64,000 nt of DNA, taken from NCBI RefSeq assembly GCF_014645615.1, contig NZ_BMMB01000006.1:391158-455157 (forward strand). The letters are read 5' to 3'. The notes beneath the pieces are model-generated. The model was not told where the DNA came from and did no database searches. It saw nothing but the letters and a program-made list of their open reading frames with translations. The position numbers were made by a program, and so were the translations under genes. Source of the stretch: Paenibacillus hunanensis. Lineage in GTDB: Bacteria; Bacillota; Bacilli; Paenibacillales; Paenibacillaceae. Below are positions 1 to 10,144 of the stretch, piece by piece. The first letter of the stretch is position 1, and each line of letters begins with the position of its first letter.

Positions 1-9
1 CGAGGGATA

Positions 10-2460
10 ATGGCAGTGAATAAAAGAATACGACTTCGCACTTTGTTCGTAGGAGGGTGCATCGCCCTCTTTTTTGTTGTCCTTGTGATGCGCGTCTTCT
101 GGCTTCAGGTCGTTCAAGGCTCGGAGTGGCATGAGCGTGCAGTCGAAAATTGGACAACCGATAATGTGATCAAAGCCAAACGGGGTACGATCACAGACCG
201 GAATGGTAATGAGCTGGCGATTGATGCGCCAGCTTATAATGTTGTGTTGAATCCGAAAGTTATCGCTGAGCTGAATGTAAAGGATGATATTGTCAGCGGT
301 CTGCATACGATCCTTGGCACCGATGAGAGCGAGCTTCAGAAGCAGGCGACGTCTGTGGATGATAAAGGTCAGCTTCGCATCTGGCGCGAACTTAACAAAG
401 GTGGACGTCAAATTCCGCAAAATAAAGCGGATGAAGTCAATGCATTAATTGCCAAGCTTAAAGAAAAGACAGGCAAGCGCTATGATGTAGGGTTATCGCT
501 ATCTGAGGATTCCAAGCGATATTATCCGAAAAACGAGCTTGCTTCCCATGTGCTCGGTTATACCGACAAGGAAGGCAAGGCAGTTGCTGGGATCGAAGCT
601 TATTACGATCAGCAGCTTAGAGGGGTTAATGGTAAGATCTCGTATGAGAAGGATCGTCAGGGTGATAAGCTGCCAAATTCGAATGATGTGTACACGCCTG
701 TTAAAAATGGCGACAATTTGAAGCTTACGATTGATGAGACGATCCAGTATTATACCGAGCAAGCGATGAAAGAAGCGTACAAGCAGCTGCAACCGAAAAG
801 TATTACGGTCATTGCGGCTGATCCGAATACGATGAATATTCTAGCGATGGCGAATTTGCCGACCTTTGATCCGAATAAATACAATGAAGTGACAACAGAG
901 GACTATGGCGAGTTTACCAACCTGGGCATCAAGGCAATCTACGAACCAGGTTCAACCTTCAAAATTGTCACTCTATCAGGTGCAGTGCAGGAAAATCTGT
1001 TCAATCCCGAAGCCACCTACCAATCCGGTACGATTCGTGTGGGCAGTACAACACTGCATGATATTAACCGTGTGGGCTGGGGACCGATTACGTATTTGGA
1101 AGGCTTGAAGCGCTCTAGTAACGTAGCTTTCGTTAAGCTCGGCTATGAGATGCTGGGAGCAGAGCGATTGCGTAAATATATTGATGCGTTTGGATTTGGT
1201 GTAAAAACAGGAATCGATCTGCCAGGTGAAGTATCTGGTGCGATTACATTCCGTCCAAATATTAAGACCGAGGTAGCCACAGCTGCGTATGGTCATGGAC
1301 GCGTGCAGGTTACACCTTTACAGCAGCTTTCCGCAGTAGCGGCTGTTGCGAATGGTGGGAAACTACTAACTCCGCATGTCGTGCAATCCATCACTGACCC
1401 GAATACAGGGGTCACAACCGATACACCCGTTCATGAGATTCGTCAGGCGATTACTCCAGAAGTGTCTGCCAAGGTACGTGGTTATCTGGAGCAGGTTGTA
1501 TCGGACCAGCAGATTGGTACGGGTCGCCATGCTTATATCGAGGGCTATCGTGTTGCAGGTAAAACCGGTACTGCCGTAAAGGTTAAAACGGATGGCTCTG
1601 GACAGTATGACTATACAAAGCAAGTCGTATCGTTTATCGGCTTTGCGCCAGCCAATGATCCGAAAATTGCCATGATTGTTGTTGTTGACCAGCCGTCTAA
1701 CTCCAAGCTTGGTGGTGGTACCGCAGCAGCGCCAATTTTCAAACAAATCGTTAGCCAGGCTCTGCCTTATATGGGTGTACCAAAGGTGAGCGAGGATGAT
1801 AGTAGCAAGGCTAAAACAACTGTACAGCAGACACAGGCGATCTATACAGCACCTGTATTAACAGGCAAGCCGCTGGATCAAGCCAAGAAAAATCTGCTGG
1901 CAAAAGGCATTTCGTATAAAGTGGTCGGCTCTGGCAACAAGGTCGTGAAGCAATATCCGGCAGCAGGGGCAACGATGGGAAGCGGACAAAGCATTTACTT
2001 GATGACTGAAGAGCCTACTCAAATGGCTATTCCAGATCTGAAGGGTGAGTCGCTACGCGATGCGCTTGAAATCTTGAACTTGATGAAGGTAGAGGTGACG
2101 ACGACAGGCGAAGGCTATGTGGCGGCTCAGGTGGAATCCGAATCAGGAGGTCGCCGTTCCATTACATTGACGTTGAAGTCAGCAAAGGCTACCATTACGG
2201 GTGTAGACGATGAGGATGAAAGCCAGTCCTCCGATCAGAAGACAGATGATGCGACCAAGGGTGATACAGATCAGGATAAGGCTAATCATTCGTCCGATGC
2301 CAAATCGACGGATACGAAAACCGATGAAGGTTCATCCGGCAGTAGTCAGAACGAATCCCAGTCGGACTCGGAAGCCACATCTGGTAGCTCATCTGATACA
2401 GGTTCTGGCTCCAAACCAGCTTTGAATATTCCGGAGCCGGAAGGTGCACCAACGAACTAA
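10..2460 (+). CDS. pbpB: Class B penicillin-binding protein 2B with two PASTA domains
   Basis: Septal peptidoglycan transpeptidase that acts outside the membrane at the division site. The 816-residue protein has a short cytoplasmic N-terminus, one membrane anchor (about residues 13-33), a PBP dimerisation domain, and a transpeptidase domain with S315-TFK, S369-S-N and K518-TG. Two PASTA repeats (about 610-720) precede an unusually long, low-complexity Ser/Asp/Gly/Lys tail of about 90 residues. The text around the SxN motif (SSNVAFVKLG) resembles vegetative PBP2B and not SpoVD, which has a Cys-Asn-Pro version there. Start is ATG at 10 after GAGGG; upstream genes (probably ftsL) lie outside the window. 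In Bacillus and Paenibacillus a second PBP gene, spoVD, usually follows; here the next gene is murE. Family assignment is firm; the PbpB versus SpoVD choice is an inference from motif and context. Confidence 0.93.
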   Translation: MAVNKRIRLRTLFVGGCIALFFVVLVMRVFWLQVVQGSEWHERAVENWTTDNVIKAKRGTITDRNGNELAIDAPAYNVVLNPKVIAELNVKDDIVSGLHTILGTDESELQKQATSVDDKGQLRIWRELNKGGRQIPQNKADEVNALIAKLKEKTGKRYDVGLSLSEDSKRYYPKNELASHVLGYTDKEGKAVAGIEAYYDQQLRGVNGKISYEKDRQGDKLPNSNDVYTPVKNGDNLKLTIDETIQYYTEQAMKEAYKQLQPKSITVIAADPNTMNILAMANLPTFDPNKYNEVTTEDYGEFTNLGIKAIYEPGSTFKIVTLSGAVQENLFNPEATYQSGTIRVGSTTLHDINRVGWGPITYLEGLKRSSNVAFVKLGYEMLGAERLRKYIDAFGFGVKTGIDLPGEVSGAITFRPNIKTEVATAAYGHGRVQVTPLQQLSAVAAVANGGKLLTPHVVQSITDPNTGVTTDTPVHEIRQAITPEVSAKVRGYLEQVVSDQQIGTGRHAYIEGYRVAGKTGTAVKVKTDGSGQYDYTKQVVSFIGFAPANDPKIAMIVVVDQPSNSKLGGGTAAAPIFKQIVSQALPYMGVPKVSEDDSSKAKTTVQQTQAIYTAPVLTGKPLDQAKKNLLAKGISYKVVGSGNKVVKQYPAAGATMGSGQSIYLMTEEPTQMAIPDLKGESLRDALEILNLMKVEVTTTGEGYVAAQVESESGGRRSITLTLKSAKATITGVDDEDESQSSDQKTDDATKGDTDQDKANHSSDAKSTDTKTDEGSSGSSQNESQSDSEATSGSSSDTGSGSKPALNIPEPEGAPTN

Positions 2461-2539
2461 TGTATGGGTAAGACAGGATCAGGTGATATTTTGCCCGATA
2501 CAAGGGTGTGAAGGCATCATATACATTTGATTGATGATA

Positions 2540-2597
2540 ACCCGGCAGAATCAGTCATCACAGGAATGTCTCCTGAATGGCTTGAGTTTTGCCGGGT
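2540..2597 (+). other. Large nested inverted repeat between pbpB and murE
   Basis: The arms ACCCGGCA (2540-2547) and TGCCGGGT (2590-2597) are perfect complements and enclose a smaller stem, CAGGA/TCCTG (2561-2575). Only a weak T-rich stretch follows, so this may be a leaky terminator or an mRNA processing structure. It sits where spoVD is found in relatives. Confidence 0.4.
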
Positions 2598-2629
2598 ATC
2601 GTTATTAATTTTGGAAAAGAGGAATGAAT

Positions 2630-4114
2630 ATGCTGTTATCGGAGGCGTCCAAGCTGTTGATAACGTCCCGGATTCAAGGTGATCCGGCAACACAATTTTC
2701 CGGAATGGAGGTGGATTCGCGAGAAGTTCAGCCGGGTGATTTGTTTATTTGCTTGCCCGGGTTGACAGTAGATGGTCATGATTTTGCAGCACAGGCGATT
2801 GATAAAGGGGCCTGTGCACTCGTCGTTGAACGAGAGCTGCCTATTGAGGTGCCTCAATTGATCGTGTCTAGCTGTCGTCATGCGATGGCTGTTCTGGGAG
2901 ATGCCTTTTATCAGCATCCGAGTCGTAGACTGCGAATGATCGGAATTACAGGAACAAACGGTAAGACCACAACTTCTTATCTGATTGAGCGTATTATGAA
3001 TGACCATGGTGTGAATACCGGTCTGATCGGTACGATCGAGATGCGTTATAACGGTCAGGCTGTACCTATGCCGCGTACGACTCCAGAGGCATTGCTATTA
3101 CAGCGTATGCTGGGGCAAATGGCTGATTCGGGCGTAGAAGCCTGCGTGATGGAGGTATCGTCACATGCGCTGGAGCAAGGACGTGTGAAGGGGACAGATT
3201 ATCGCACAGCTATTTTTACGAACATTAGTCAGGATCATCTGGATTACCATAATACGATGGCAGACTATATTGCCGCTAAAGGGTTGTTTTTCAGCCGACT
3301 TGGCAACAACTATGCAGAACCAGAGCAGCGCAAATATGCTGTTCTCAACATAGATGATCCAGCTTCTGATTATTATCGCCGCATTACAGCTGCTGACGTT
3401 ATTACATATGGAGTCGAACAGCCGGCGGATGTACGTGCAACCCATATTCGTATTACCTCAACTGGAACCAGCTTCCATCTGACCACCTTCCGTGGAGAAA
3501 CGGATGTGACGCTGAAGATGGTGGGTACATTCAATGTATACAATGCGCTAGCTGCGATTACAGCAGCTTTGATCGAAAATGTACCGCTGGAGCATATCCG
3601 TCAGAGTCTGGAAAATATCCCGGGTGTAGACGGACGGGTAGAGCTAGTTGATGCAGGACAGCCCTTTGCTGTCATTGTAGACTATGCACATACCCCGGAT
3701 GGCTTGGATAATGTATTATCTACGATCAAGGAGTTTGCTGAGCAGCGCATTCTAACTGTATTTGGCTGTGGTGGCGATCGAGATCGCACGAAGCGTCCAC
3801 TGATGGGCAAGGTTGCCGCGAAGTACAGTGATTATACCTTTATCACATCCGATAATCCGCGCACGGAAGATCCTGAATTTATTCTCACCGAAATTGAAGC
3901 AGGGCTCAAAGAAGATCGTATTGAGACTGACCGCTATGAGCTGATTGTAGATCGCCGTACCGCAATTCAAAAAGCGGTTGAAATGGCGCAGCCAGGCGAT
4001 GTACTATTGATTGCGGGCAAAGGCCATGAAACGTATCAGGTCATCGGGAAAGAAACGATTGATTTTGATGATAGGCTGGTAGCCAAAGAAGCGATAAGGG
4101 GTCTTTTGAAGTGA
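2630..4114 (+). CDS. murE: UDP-N-acetylmuramyl-tripeptide synthetase, meso-diaminopimelate type
   Basis: Cytoplasmic Mur ligase that adds the third stem-peptide residue to UDP-MurNAc-L-Ala-D-Glu using ATP. The P-loop GTNGKTT is near residue 108. The DNPR motif near residue 407 is the known signature for meso-diaminopimelate, so the peptidoglycan should be of the mDAP type. An in-frame ATG at 2624 lies only one base after the AAGAGG ribosome site (2617-2622), whereas the ATG at 2630 has a 7-base spacing, so 2630 is preferred (494 aa). The stop overlaps the murF start by four bases, implying translational coupling. Confidence 0.96.
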   Translation: MLLSEASKLLITSRIQGDPATQFSGMEVDSREVQPGDLFICLPGLTVDGHDFAAQAIDKGACALVVERELPIEVPQLIVSSCRHAMAVLGDAFYQHPSRRLRMIGITGTNGKTTTSYLIERIMNDHGVNTGLIGTIEMRYNGQAVPMPRTTPEALLLQRMLGQMADSGVEACVMEVSSHALEQGRVKGTDYRTAIFTNISQDHLDYHNTMADYIAAKGLFFSRLGNNYAEPEQRKYAVLNIDDPASDYYRRITAADVITYGVEQPADVRATHIRITSTGTSFHLTTFRGETDVTLKMVGTFNVYNALAAITAALIENVPLEHIRQSLENIPGVDGRVELVDAGQPFAVIVDYAHTPDGLDNVLSTIKEFAEQRILTVFGCGGDRDRTKRPLMGKVAAKYSDYTFITSDNPRTEDPEFILTEIEAGLKEDRIETDRYELIVDRRTAIQKAVEMAQPGDVLLIAGKGHETYQVIGKETIDFDDRLVAKEAIRGLLK

Positions 4115-5520
4115 TAAAAATGACGATTGGGCGCATTGCAGAGATGTGCGGCGGAAAGCTGAACGGAGCTGCCGAAGCGGTCTCCCACGGAGTAGTGATT
4201 GATTCACGTCAGGTGTACGAGAATTGCTTATTTATACCGATTATTGGCGAACGCGTTGATGGTCATGATTTTGTAGCCGATGTGCTGTCCAAAGGAGCAT
4301 CAGCTGCACTGTGGCAGCGTGATCGCGGCGAAGCGCCAGCAGGCAATATTATCGTTGTCGATGATACGCTCCAGGCATTACAGCAGCTCGCAAGTGCCTA
4401 TCTGGAGCAAAGTGAGGCCAAGGTGATCGGTGTCACAGGCTCTAACGGTAAAACAACGACCAAGGATATGGTAGATGCACTACTCAGTCAGGCGTATCGT
4501 GTGCATAAAACACAGGGCAATTTTAACAGTCATATCGGATTGCCATTAACGATTCTAAGCATGCCAGAGCATACCGAAATGATCATTTTGGAAATGGGCA
4601 TGCGTGGACGTGGTGAGATCGAGCTATTGTCTCATATTGCGCGTCCCCATGCTGCCATTATTACAAATATCGGTGAATCGCATCTGGAGCTACTCGGCAC
4701 ACGTGAAGAAATTGCACGTGCAAAGATGGAGATTGTTAGCGGTCTACGTCCAGATGGATTGTTTGTCTATCATGGCGATGAGCCACTGCTGCATATGCTA
4801 TTAAACGAGCCAGAGCTACGTGCGCAATCCATGCAAAAGATTGCATTCGGTGTAAACGAATCGAATGATTGGCAGGTTACGGGTGTGATGTCACGTGGAC
4901 GTTCCACGATATTTACAACAAATGTGCACGAGGATGAAGCGTGGACACTGCCGCTACCAGGATTGCATAATGTCACCAATGCACTCGCAGCGATGGCGAT
5001 TGCGGTACATTATGGAGTCACACTCGAGCAGATTCGTACGGGCTTATCGGAGTTGAAGCTTAGCGGTATGCGTATTGAGCAGGTAGAGGGTGCAGGTGGT
5101 GTAACACTACTGAACGATGCCTACAATGCAAGCCCAAGCTCGATGAAAGCAGCGCTGGATGTACTGGATGGGATGAAGGAGCATCGTCGTCGTATCGCTG
5201 TACTGGGTGATATGCTAGAACTGGGTACGGATGAGCAGGTATATCACGAGCAAATGGGAGCGTATGCTGCTACTCGTGTTGATCTGTTATTCACTTACGG
5301 TGAACGTGGACGTTATATTGCAGACGCTGCGCGCGCACAAATGTCGCCAGAGCTTGTGTATGACTACACATCCAAGCCAGAGCTTATCTCTGCTCTGCTG
5401 GAGACGGTGCAGCAAGGAGACGTTGTGCTGTTCAAAGGGTCCCGAGGAATGAGACTGGAAGAAGTTTTACAGGCGCTGATGCCTGATTCAATAAGCAACG
5501 CAGAAGCGCTGGAGGAATAA
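4111..5520 (+). CDS. murF: UDP-N-acetylmuramoyl-tripeptide--D-alanyl-D-alanine ligase
   Basis: Adds the D-Ala-D-Ala dipeptide and completes the UDP-MurNAc-pentapeptide in the cytoplasm. Normal Mur ligase architecture: N-terminal UDP-binding domain, ATP-binding domain with GSNGKTTT near residue 110, and C-terminal domain including NDAYNASP. The start is GTG at 4111, overlapping the murE stop (GTGA), with AAGGGG about 9 bases upstream; the ATG at 4120 is an alternative with poorer spacing. At 469 aa the length is usual for the family. Confidence 0.95.
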   Translation: MIKMTIGRIAEMCGGKLNGAAEAVSHGVVIDSRQVYENCLFIPIIGERVDGHDFVADVLSKGASAALWQRDRGEAPAGNIIVVDDTLQALQQLASAYLEQSEAKVIGVTGSNGKTTTKDMVDALLSQAYRVHKTQGNFNSHIGLPLTILSMPEHTEMIILEMGMRGRGEIELLSHIARPHAAIITNIGESHLELLGTREEIARAKMEIVSGLRPDGLFVYHGDEPLLHMLLNEPELRAQSMQKIAFGVNESNDWQVTGVMSRGRSTIFTTNVHEDEAWTLPLPGLHNVTNALAAMAIAVHYGVTLEQIRTGLSELKLSGMRIEQVEGAGGVTLLNDAYNASPSSMKAALDVLDGMKEHRRRIAVLGDMLELGTDEQVYHEQMGAYAATRVDLLFTYGERGRYIADAARAQMSPELVYDYTSKPELISALLETVQQGDVVLFKGSRGMRLEEVLQALMPDSISNAEALEE

Positions 5521-5524
5521 CAAA

Positions 5525-6496
5525 ATGGATTTTCAATTATTACTATTAGCGGCAGCCGCCTCATTTATTTTATCGATCATTGCGATGCCGATTCTGATTC
5601 CGGTGTTGCGTCGGATCAAGTTCGGACAACAGGTTCGTAACGATGGGCCGCAAAGTCATTTGAAAAAAGCGGGAACGCCAACGATGGGCGGGATCGTCAT
5701 CATTTTGGCGGCAACGGTTGTATTTATCAAATTTTCGGTCATAGATACGAATTTCTGGGTGCTGCTCACAGCAACGGTCGGTTTCGGATTGATCGGATTT
5801 TTGGACGATTATATCAAAATTGGACTTAAGCGTTCGCTAGGTCTGACAGCAAGACAAAAGCTAGTGGGACAATTGCTGTTCTCCGCCATTATCTGCTTCT
5901 TGTTGATCCATAAGGGACATAGCACAGCGCTGAGCATTCCAGGTATGGATGTTACCTTTGACTGGGGGCCATGGTTCTACTATCCATTCATCGTGGTGAT
6001 GCTGCTGGCGATCAGTAATGCAGTTAACTTTACCGATGGGGTAGATGGTCTGCTATCTGGTGTGAGCGCAATCGCATTTGCAGCGTATGCTGTAATCGCG
6101 ATTCAGATGTCTTCGCCAGCAGCGGCGGTATGTGCGGCGGCGATGATTGGTGCTGTACTGGGCTTTCTCGTGTTCAATGCTCATCCAGCAAAGGTCTTCA
6201 TGGGGGATATGGGTTCGCTTGGTATCGGCGGCGCGATTGGCGGTATCGCTATCGTAACGAAAAATGAACTGTTGTTCCTGATCATTGGTCTCGTATTTGT
6301 CATCGAGCTGCTATCCGTTGTGATACAGGTCGTATCGTACAAAACACGTAATGGAAAGCGTGTCTTCAAGATGGCGCCGATTCACCATCACTTTGAACTA
6401 TCCGGCTGGTCAGAGTGGCGCGTTGTAACGACATTCTGGGCAGTAAGCCTGATTCTGGCTGTGATCGGAATTTATATTAGCAAGGGGTTGTCGTAA
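5525..6496 (+). CDS. mraY: Phospho-N-acetylmuramoyl-pentapeptide transferase
   Basis: Integral membrane enzyme that transfers phospho-MurNAc-pentapeptide to undecaprenyl phosphate, forming lipid I. The 323-residue protein has about ten hydrophobic segments. The expected motifs are visible: the cytoplasmic loop with MGGI, the DDY of GFLDDYIKIG, NFTDGVDGL, and the C-terminal MAPIHHHFEL. The ribosome site GGAGG overlaps the end of murF, and the stop overlaps the murD start (TAATG), so the genes are co-translated. Confidence 0.97.
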   Translation: MDFQLLLLAAAASFILSIIAMPILIPVLRRIKFGQQVRNDGPQSHLKKAGTPTMGGIVIILAATVVFIKFSVIDTNFWVLLTATVGFGLIGFLDDYIKIGLKRSLGLTARQKLVGQLLFSAIICFLLIHKGHSTALSIPGMDVTFDWGPWFYYPFIVVMLLAISNAVNFTDGVDGLLSGVSAIAFAAYAVIAIQMSSPAAAVCAAAMIGAVLGFLVFNAHPAKVFMGDMGSLGIGGAIGGIAIVTKNELLFLIIGLVFVIELLSVVIQVVSYKTRNGKRVFKMAPIHHHFELSGWSEWRVVTTFWAVSLILAVIGIYISKGLS

Positions 6497-7968
6497 TGAA
6501 TGCTCCTGAAACATATCAAGGTCTGCCGGTCGTTGTAATCGGATTAGCACGTAGTGGTGTGGAAGCAGCGAAGGCGCTTCACCGTCTAGGTGCGATTGTT
6601 ACTGTAAATGATCTCAAGCCAAGAGAACAGTCGCCAGAAGCGGCAGAGCTGGAGGGACTGGGGATTGAGGTCATTTGTGGTGGACATCCTGATGGATTGA
6701 TTCATGCTGACGTTGCACTTCTTGTCAAAAATCCAGGTATTCCTTATACTGCTCCGCCGATCAAGCAGGCGCTGGAGCTTGGACTGGAAATCATTACTGA
6801 GGTCGAGCTTGCGTATAAGCTGTCTGATATTCCAATGATCGGTATTACCGGATCGAATGGTAAAACGACAACCACCACCTGGGTGGGCAAAATGCTAGAA
6901 GCGAGCAATCTGCATCCGATTGTTGGTGGAAATATCGGTATTCCGCTCTGTCAAGCGGTTGCCGAAGCTGATCCAGCTGTAAAGCCAACGATTGTTGCAG
7001 AGCTAAGCAGCTTTCAGCTGAAAGGCACACAGGACTTTAGACCACGTATTGCCTGTCTGCTAAATGTCGCCGAGACCCATCTCGATTATCACGGCTCGAT
7101 GGATGATTATGTGGAATCCAAACGCAAAATTTTTGCCAATCAGACTACTGGCGATACAGCCGTCTTAAACTGGGATGACAGCTATTGCCGTAGCATTATT
7201 CCATATATGGAAGCCGAGCATATTGTTCCGTTTTCCATTTACGAGGAGCTGGGGGCAAGCATCACTGCCGCATCGGCTAGTGCAAAAGCTCCTGCTGCTG
7301 CACTGTATGTAACGCCTTCTTTTATCGAAGGTGTCGATGATGAGCTAGAGCGTACCATCATGTATATCGATGGACAAACGGAGATTGCGATCATCCCTGT
7401 ACATGAGCTAGGCATTCCCGGACGTTACAATGTAGCGAACGCGCTGGCTGCCTGTGCGATGGCAATCGCCGCTGGCTGTAAGCCAGAAGCGCTGGCTGAG
7501 CCATTACGCGCATTCCGCGGTGTTGAGCATCGACTGGAATATGTGCGTCAGCATGATGGAGTGGATTACTATAACAATTCCAAAGCGACCAACGCGAGAG
7601 CAACGATAATGGCGCTGTCGGCATTTCAGGATCAGGATATCGTCCTGATTGCAGGTGGATTGGATCGCGGCTCGGATTATATGGAGCTTATGCCTACCTT
7701 CCAGAGTGGAGTTAAAGGAATCGTGCTGCTTGGACAAACGCGCCATAAGCTAGCACAGGTTGCCGAGCTGGCTGGCATTGCGGATATTGCAGTAATCGAT
7801 GAAGCTGAAGACACAGTCGCTGCCATCGAGGGCGCAGTACTAGCTGCAAGCAAGATGGCAAGCAAGGGTGATATTGTGCTATTATCTCCAGCATGTGCAA
7901 GCTGGGATATGTTCACATCGTATGAAGTACGCGGTGACCAGTTTAAAGCCGCAGTGCACAAGCTGTAA
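6496..7968 (+). CDS. murD: UDP-N-acetylmuramoylalanine--D-glutamate ligase
   Basis: Adds D-Glu to UDP-MurNAc-L-Ala. GSNGKTTT lies near residue 118; later motifs include NNSKATN and the C-terminal LLSPACASWD, both typical of MurD. The 490-residue protein is slightly longer than many MurD proteins because of an Ala-rich loop (ASASAKAPAAA) in the central domain. The ATG overlaps the mraY stop. In Bacillus the next gene is spoVE/ftsW; here a 147-base non-coding gap leads directly to murG. Confidence 0.96.
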   Translation: MNAPETYQGLPVVVIGLARSGVEAAKALHRLGAIVTVNDLKPREQSPEAAELEGLGIEVICGGHPDGLIHADVALLVKNPGIPYTAPPIKQALELGLEIITEVELAYKLSDIPMIGITGSNGKTTTTTWVGKMLEASNLHPIVGGNIGIPLCQAVAEADPAVKPTIVAELSSFQLKGTQDFRPRIACLLNVAETHLDYHGSMDDYVESKRKIFANQTTGDTAVLNWDDSYCRSIIPYMEAEHIVPFSIYEELGASITAASASAKAPAAALYVTPSFIEGVDDELERTIMYIDGQTEIAIIPVHELGIPGRYNVANALAACAMAIAAGCKPEALAEPLRAFRGVEHRLEYVRQHDGVDYYNNSKATNARATIMALSAFQDQDIVLIAGGLDRGSDYMELMPTFQSGVKGIVLLGQTRHKLAQVAELAGIADIAVIDEAEDTVAAIEGAVLAASKMASKGDIVLLSPACASWDMFTSYEVRGDQFKAAVHKL

Positions 7969-8115
7969 TACACATTGGCAGACAAGGATGTATATCAGGC
8001 AAAGAGGCATGTAATAAACGGCTTAGCTTCTCTCCTGATCCATCTTATCTTATATACCATAGCTTTAGAGTTGCGATGAGTGATATACCATTCCATTTCG
8101 AAAGGGGGTTCGATT

Positions 8116-9243
8116 ATGCGAATTATTTTAACCGGAGGCGGTACAGGTGGACATATCTATCCTGCGCTGGCGATTGCTGAGCAATGCAGAGAGCAGGGCA
8201 TCAAAGCTGAATTTCTGTATATCGGCGGTAAACGGGGATTGGAAACGAAAATTGTGCCTGAGGCCAAAATTCGTTTTGAATCCATCGACATTACCGGATT
8301 CCGAAGGAGTCTGTTTTCGCTTGAAAATATTAGAACAATTAATCGCTTCATTCAGGGTGTGAAAATTTCAAAAAAGCTCATCCGTGAATTTCGCCCTGAT
8401 ATTGTGATCGGTACAGGTGGTTATGTATGCGGGCCTGTCGTGTATGCGGCAGCCAAGCTAGGCATCCCTACTCTAGTGCATGAGCAAAATGCGATTCCAG
8501 GCTTAACGAATTTATTTTTAAGCGGATATGCCAATACGGTAGCGGTAAGCTTTGAAGATGCATTGCCTCGCTTCAAGCGCGCCAAGCGTGTACTATTTAC
8601 CGGTAATCCGCGTGCCACGATGGTTCAGCATGCTGACCGTGAACGTGGGCTTGCCTCACTGGGACTGCCTGCTGATGCACAGATTGTGCTGATGGTTGGC
8701 GGTAGCCGCGGTGCCAGAGCGCTCGTAGAGGCGATGGTACAGGCTGCACCACTGCTAGAGCAAAAGCCGGATGTGCATTACGTATTTGTGACCGGTGAAA
8801 TTTATTATGATGAGATCTATGAGCGCATTGAGGAAGCGGTTGAGACCATTCCGACGAATCTGCACGTACTTCCGTATATTCCTAATATGCCGGAGGTGCT
8901 AGCAGCGACATCGCTGTTAATCGGTCGTGCAGGTGCCTCATCACTGGCGGAAATTACGTCGCTGGGCACACCGTCAATCTTGATTCCATCTCCCAATGTA
9001 ACCAACAATCATCAGGAGGCGAATGCGTTAGCTTTGAAAAAAGCCGGTGCAGCCGAGATGCTGCTGGAGCGTGATCTGAGCGGACAATCGCTCGTCACCA
9101 TTGTAGATCGCATCATGAATGATAAGCAGGAGCGCAAGCGAATGTCCGAAGCTTCATCGGCGCTAGGAACGCCACAATCTGCATTCCTGTTACTAGAGGA
9201 AATGCAGCGTCTGATTGCTGAAAAGAAAGCAGACAAGCACTGA
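8116..9243 (+). CDS. murG: Undecaprenyl-PP-MurNAc-pentapeptide GlcNAc transferase
   Basis: Membrane-associated GT28 glycosyltransferase converting lipid I to lipid II. The first G-loop GGGTGGHIYPAL is at the N-terminus; the UDP-GlcNAc site GRAGASSLAE and the following LIPSPNVTNNHQ-type stretch are present. An in-frame ATG at 8080 exists, but AAAGGGGG just before the ATG at 8116 and the conserved MRIILTGGG start favour 8116 (375 aa). The expected downstream murB is absent; 100 non-coding bases separate murG from divIB. Confidence 0.96.
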   Translation: MRIILTGGGTGGHIYPALAIAEQCREQGIKAEFLYIGGKRGLETKIVPEAKIRFESIDITGFRRSLFSLENIRTINRFIQGVKISKKLIREFRPDIVIGTGGYVCGPVVYAAAKLGIPTLVHEQNAIPGLTNLFLSGYANTVAVSFEDALPRFKRAKRVLFTGNPRATMVQHADRERGLASLGLPADAQIVLMVGGSRGARALVEAMVQAAPLLEQKPDVHYVFVTGEIYYDEIYERIEEAVETIPTNLHVLPYIPNMPEVLAATSLLIGRAGASSLAEITSLGTPSILIPSPNVTNNHQEANALALKKAGAAEMLLERDLSGQSLVTIVDRIMNDKQERKRMSEASSALGTPQSAFLLLEEMQRLIAEKKADKH

Positions 9244-9343
9244 GCAGAGCCTCTACGGAGCATGATCGTGCTTACCGATGAACGGCAGCAAGGGGCTGCA
9301 CATCTGTCGAGTGAACCGAAATACGAATTACTGGAGAACTGCC

Positions 9344-10144
9344 ATGCCTAAGCAAAAATTGATTGTATTACCGAAAAATGAACCTTCTGCCCAGATCGGA
9401 CCGTCCTCCAAACGTAGACGAGGCTTTAGCCCACGCACCAGGTGGATTGTCATCCTGAGCATTTTGTTTGTTGTTGCGCTGGGTATCGTATTCTGGTTTT
9501 CGCCGATCGGCAAAATATCGCAGATTACGTTTACCGGCAATGCCTTTACCTCCAAAGAGGATTTGTTATCTGTGACACGGCTTGCCAAAGGGGATGCCTT
9601 CTATGGGATCTCGGCAGCGACGATCAAATCCAGATTAAAAACGATTCCGGCAATTGAGGATGCGACGATTACGAAGGAATTTCCGGGCAAAATCGATATT
9701 CATGTTACCGAATATCCGGTTGTTGCCTATGAACTGGCTACATCTGGCGAGCTAACGGCTATTTTGCAGAACGGTTCCTCCGTACGTGCAGATGATCGCG
9801 GCGTCGCTGTAGAGAAGCCTGTGCTTACCCAGTGGGCGGATTACCAGAAGGAAAAGGTGGCGCTGTGCAAGGTGCTGGGCACGATTCCGAATGAGCTAAC
9901 GTCAGACATATCAGAAATTATGCCATCGCCAACTCCATCGTTTCCCGATCGTATTATGATCTATACGCGTTCTCAGTTTGAGGTCATTACGAGTATTTCA
10001 CTCCTGGCAGACAAGGTCGAGTATTTGAATCAGGTCATTGAGACACAGCCACCGGGTATTATCACGATGCTGGAAGCCGATTCATACACACCATTTGTTC
10101 CACAGGACGCGGAAGGCGAAGCAGACGGTACAGGAACACAATGA
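9344..10144 (+). CDS. divIB: Cell division protein DivIB/FtsQ
   Basis: Bitopic divisome protein that works with FtsL and DivIC to recruit and regulate the septal synthase. Order of parts: basic cytoplasmic N-terminus (PSSKRRRG), one transmembrane helix (about residues 37-55), POTRA domain beginning ISQITFTGN, then the beta domain and a short acidic tail. An in-frame upstream ATG at 9278 is possible, but GGAG at 9333-9336 places the start at 9344 (266 aa). Confidence 0.92.
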   Translation: MPKQKLIVLPKNEPSAQIGPSSKRRRGFSPRTRWIVILSILFVVALGIVFWFSPIGKISQITFTGNAFTSKEDLLSVTRLAKGDAFYGISAATIKSRLKTIPAIEDATITKEFPGKIDIHVTEYPVVAYELATSGELTAILQNGSSVRADDRGVAVEKPVLTQWADYQKEKVALCKVLGTIPNELTSDISEIMPSPTPSFPDRIMIYTRSQFEVITSISLLADKVEYLNQVIETQPPGIITMLEADSYTPFVPQDAEGEADGTGTQ

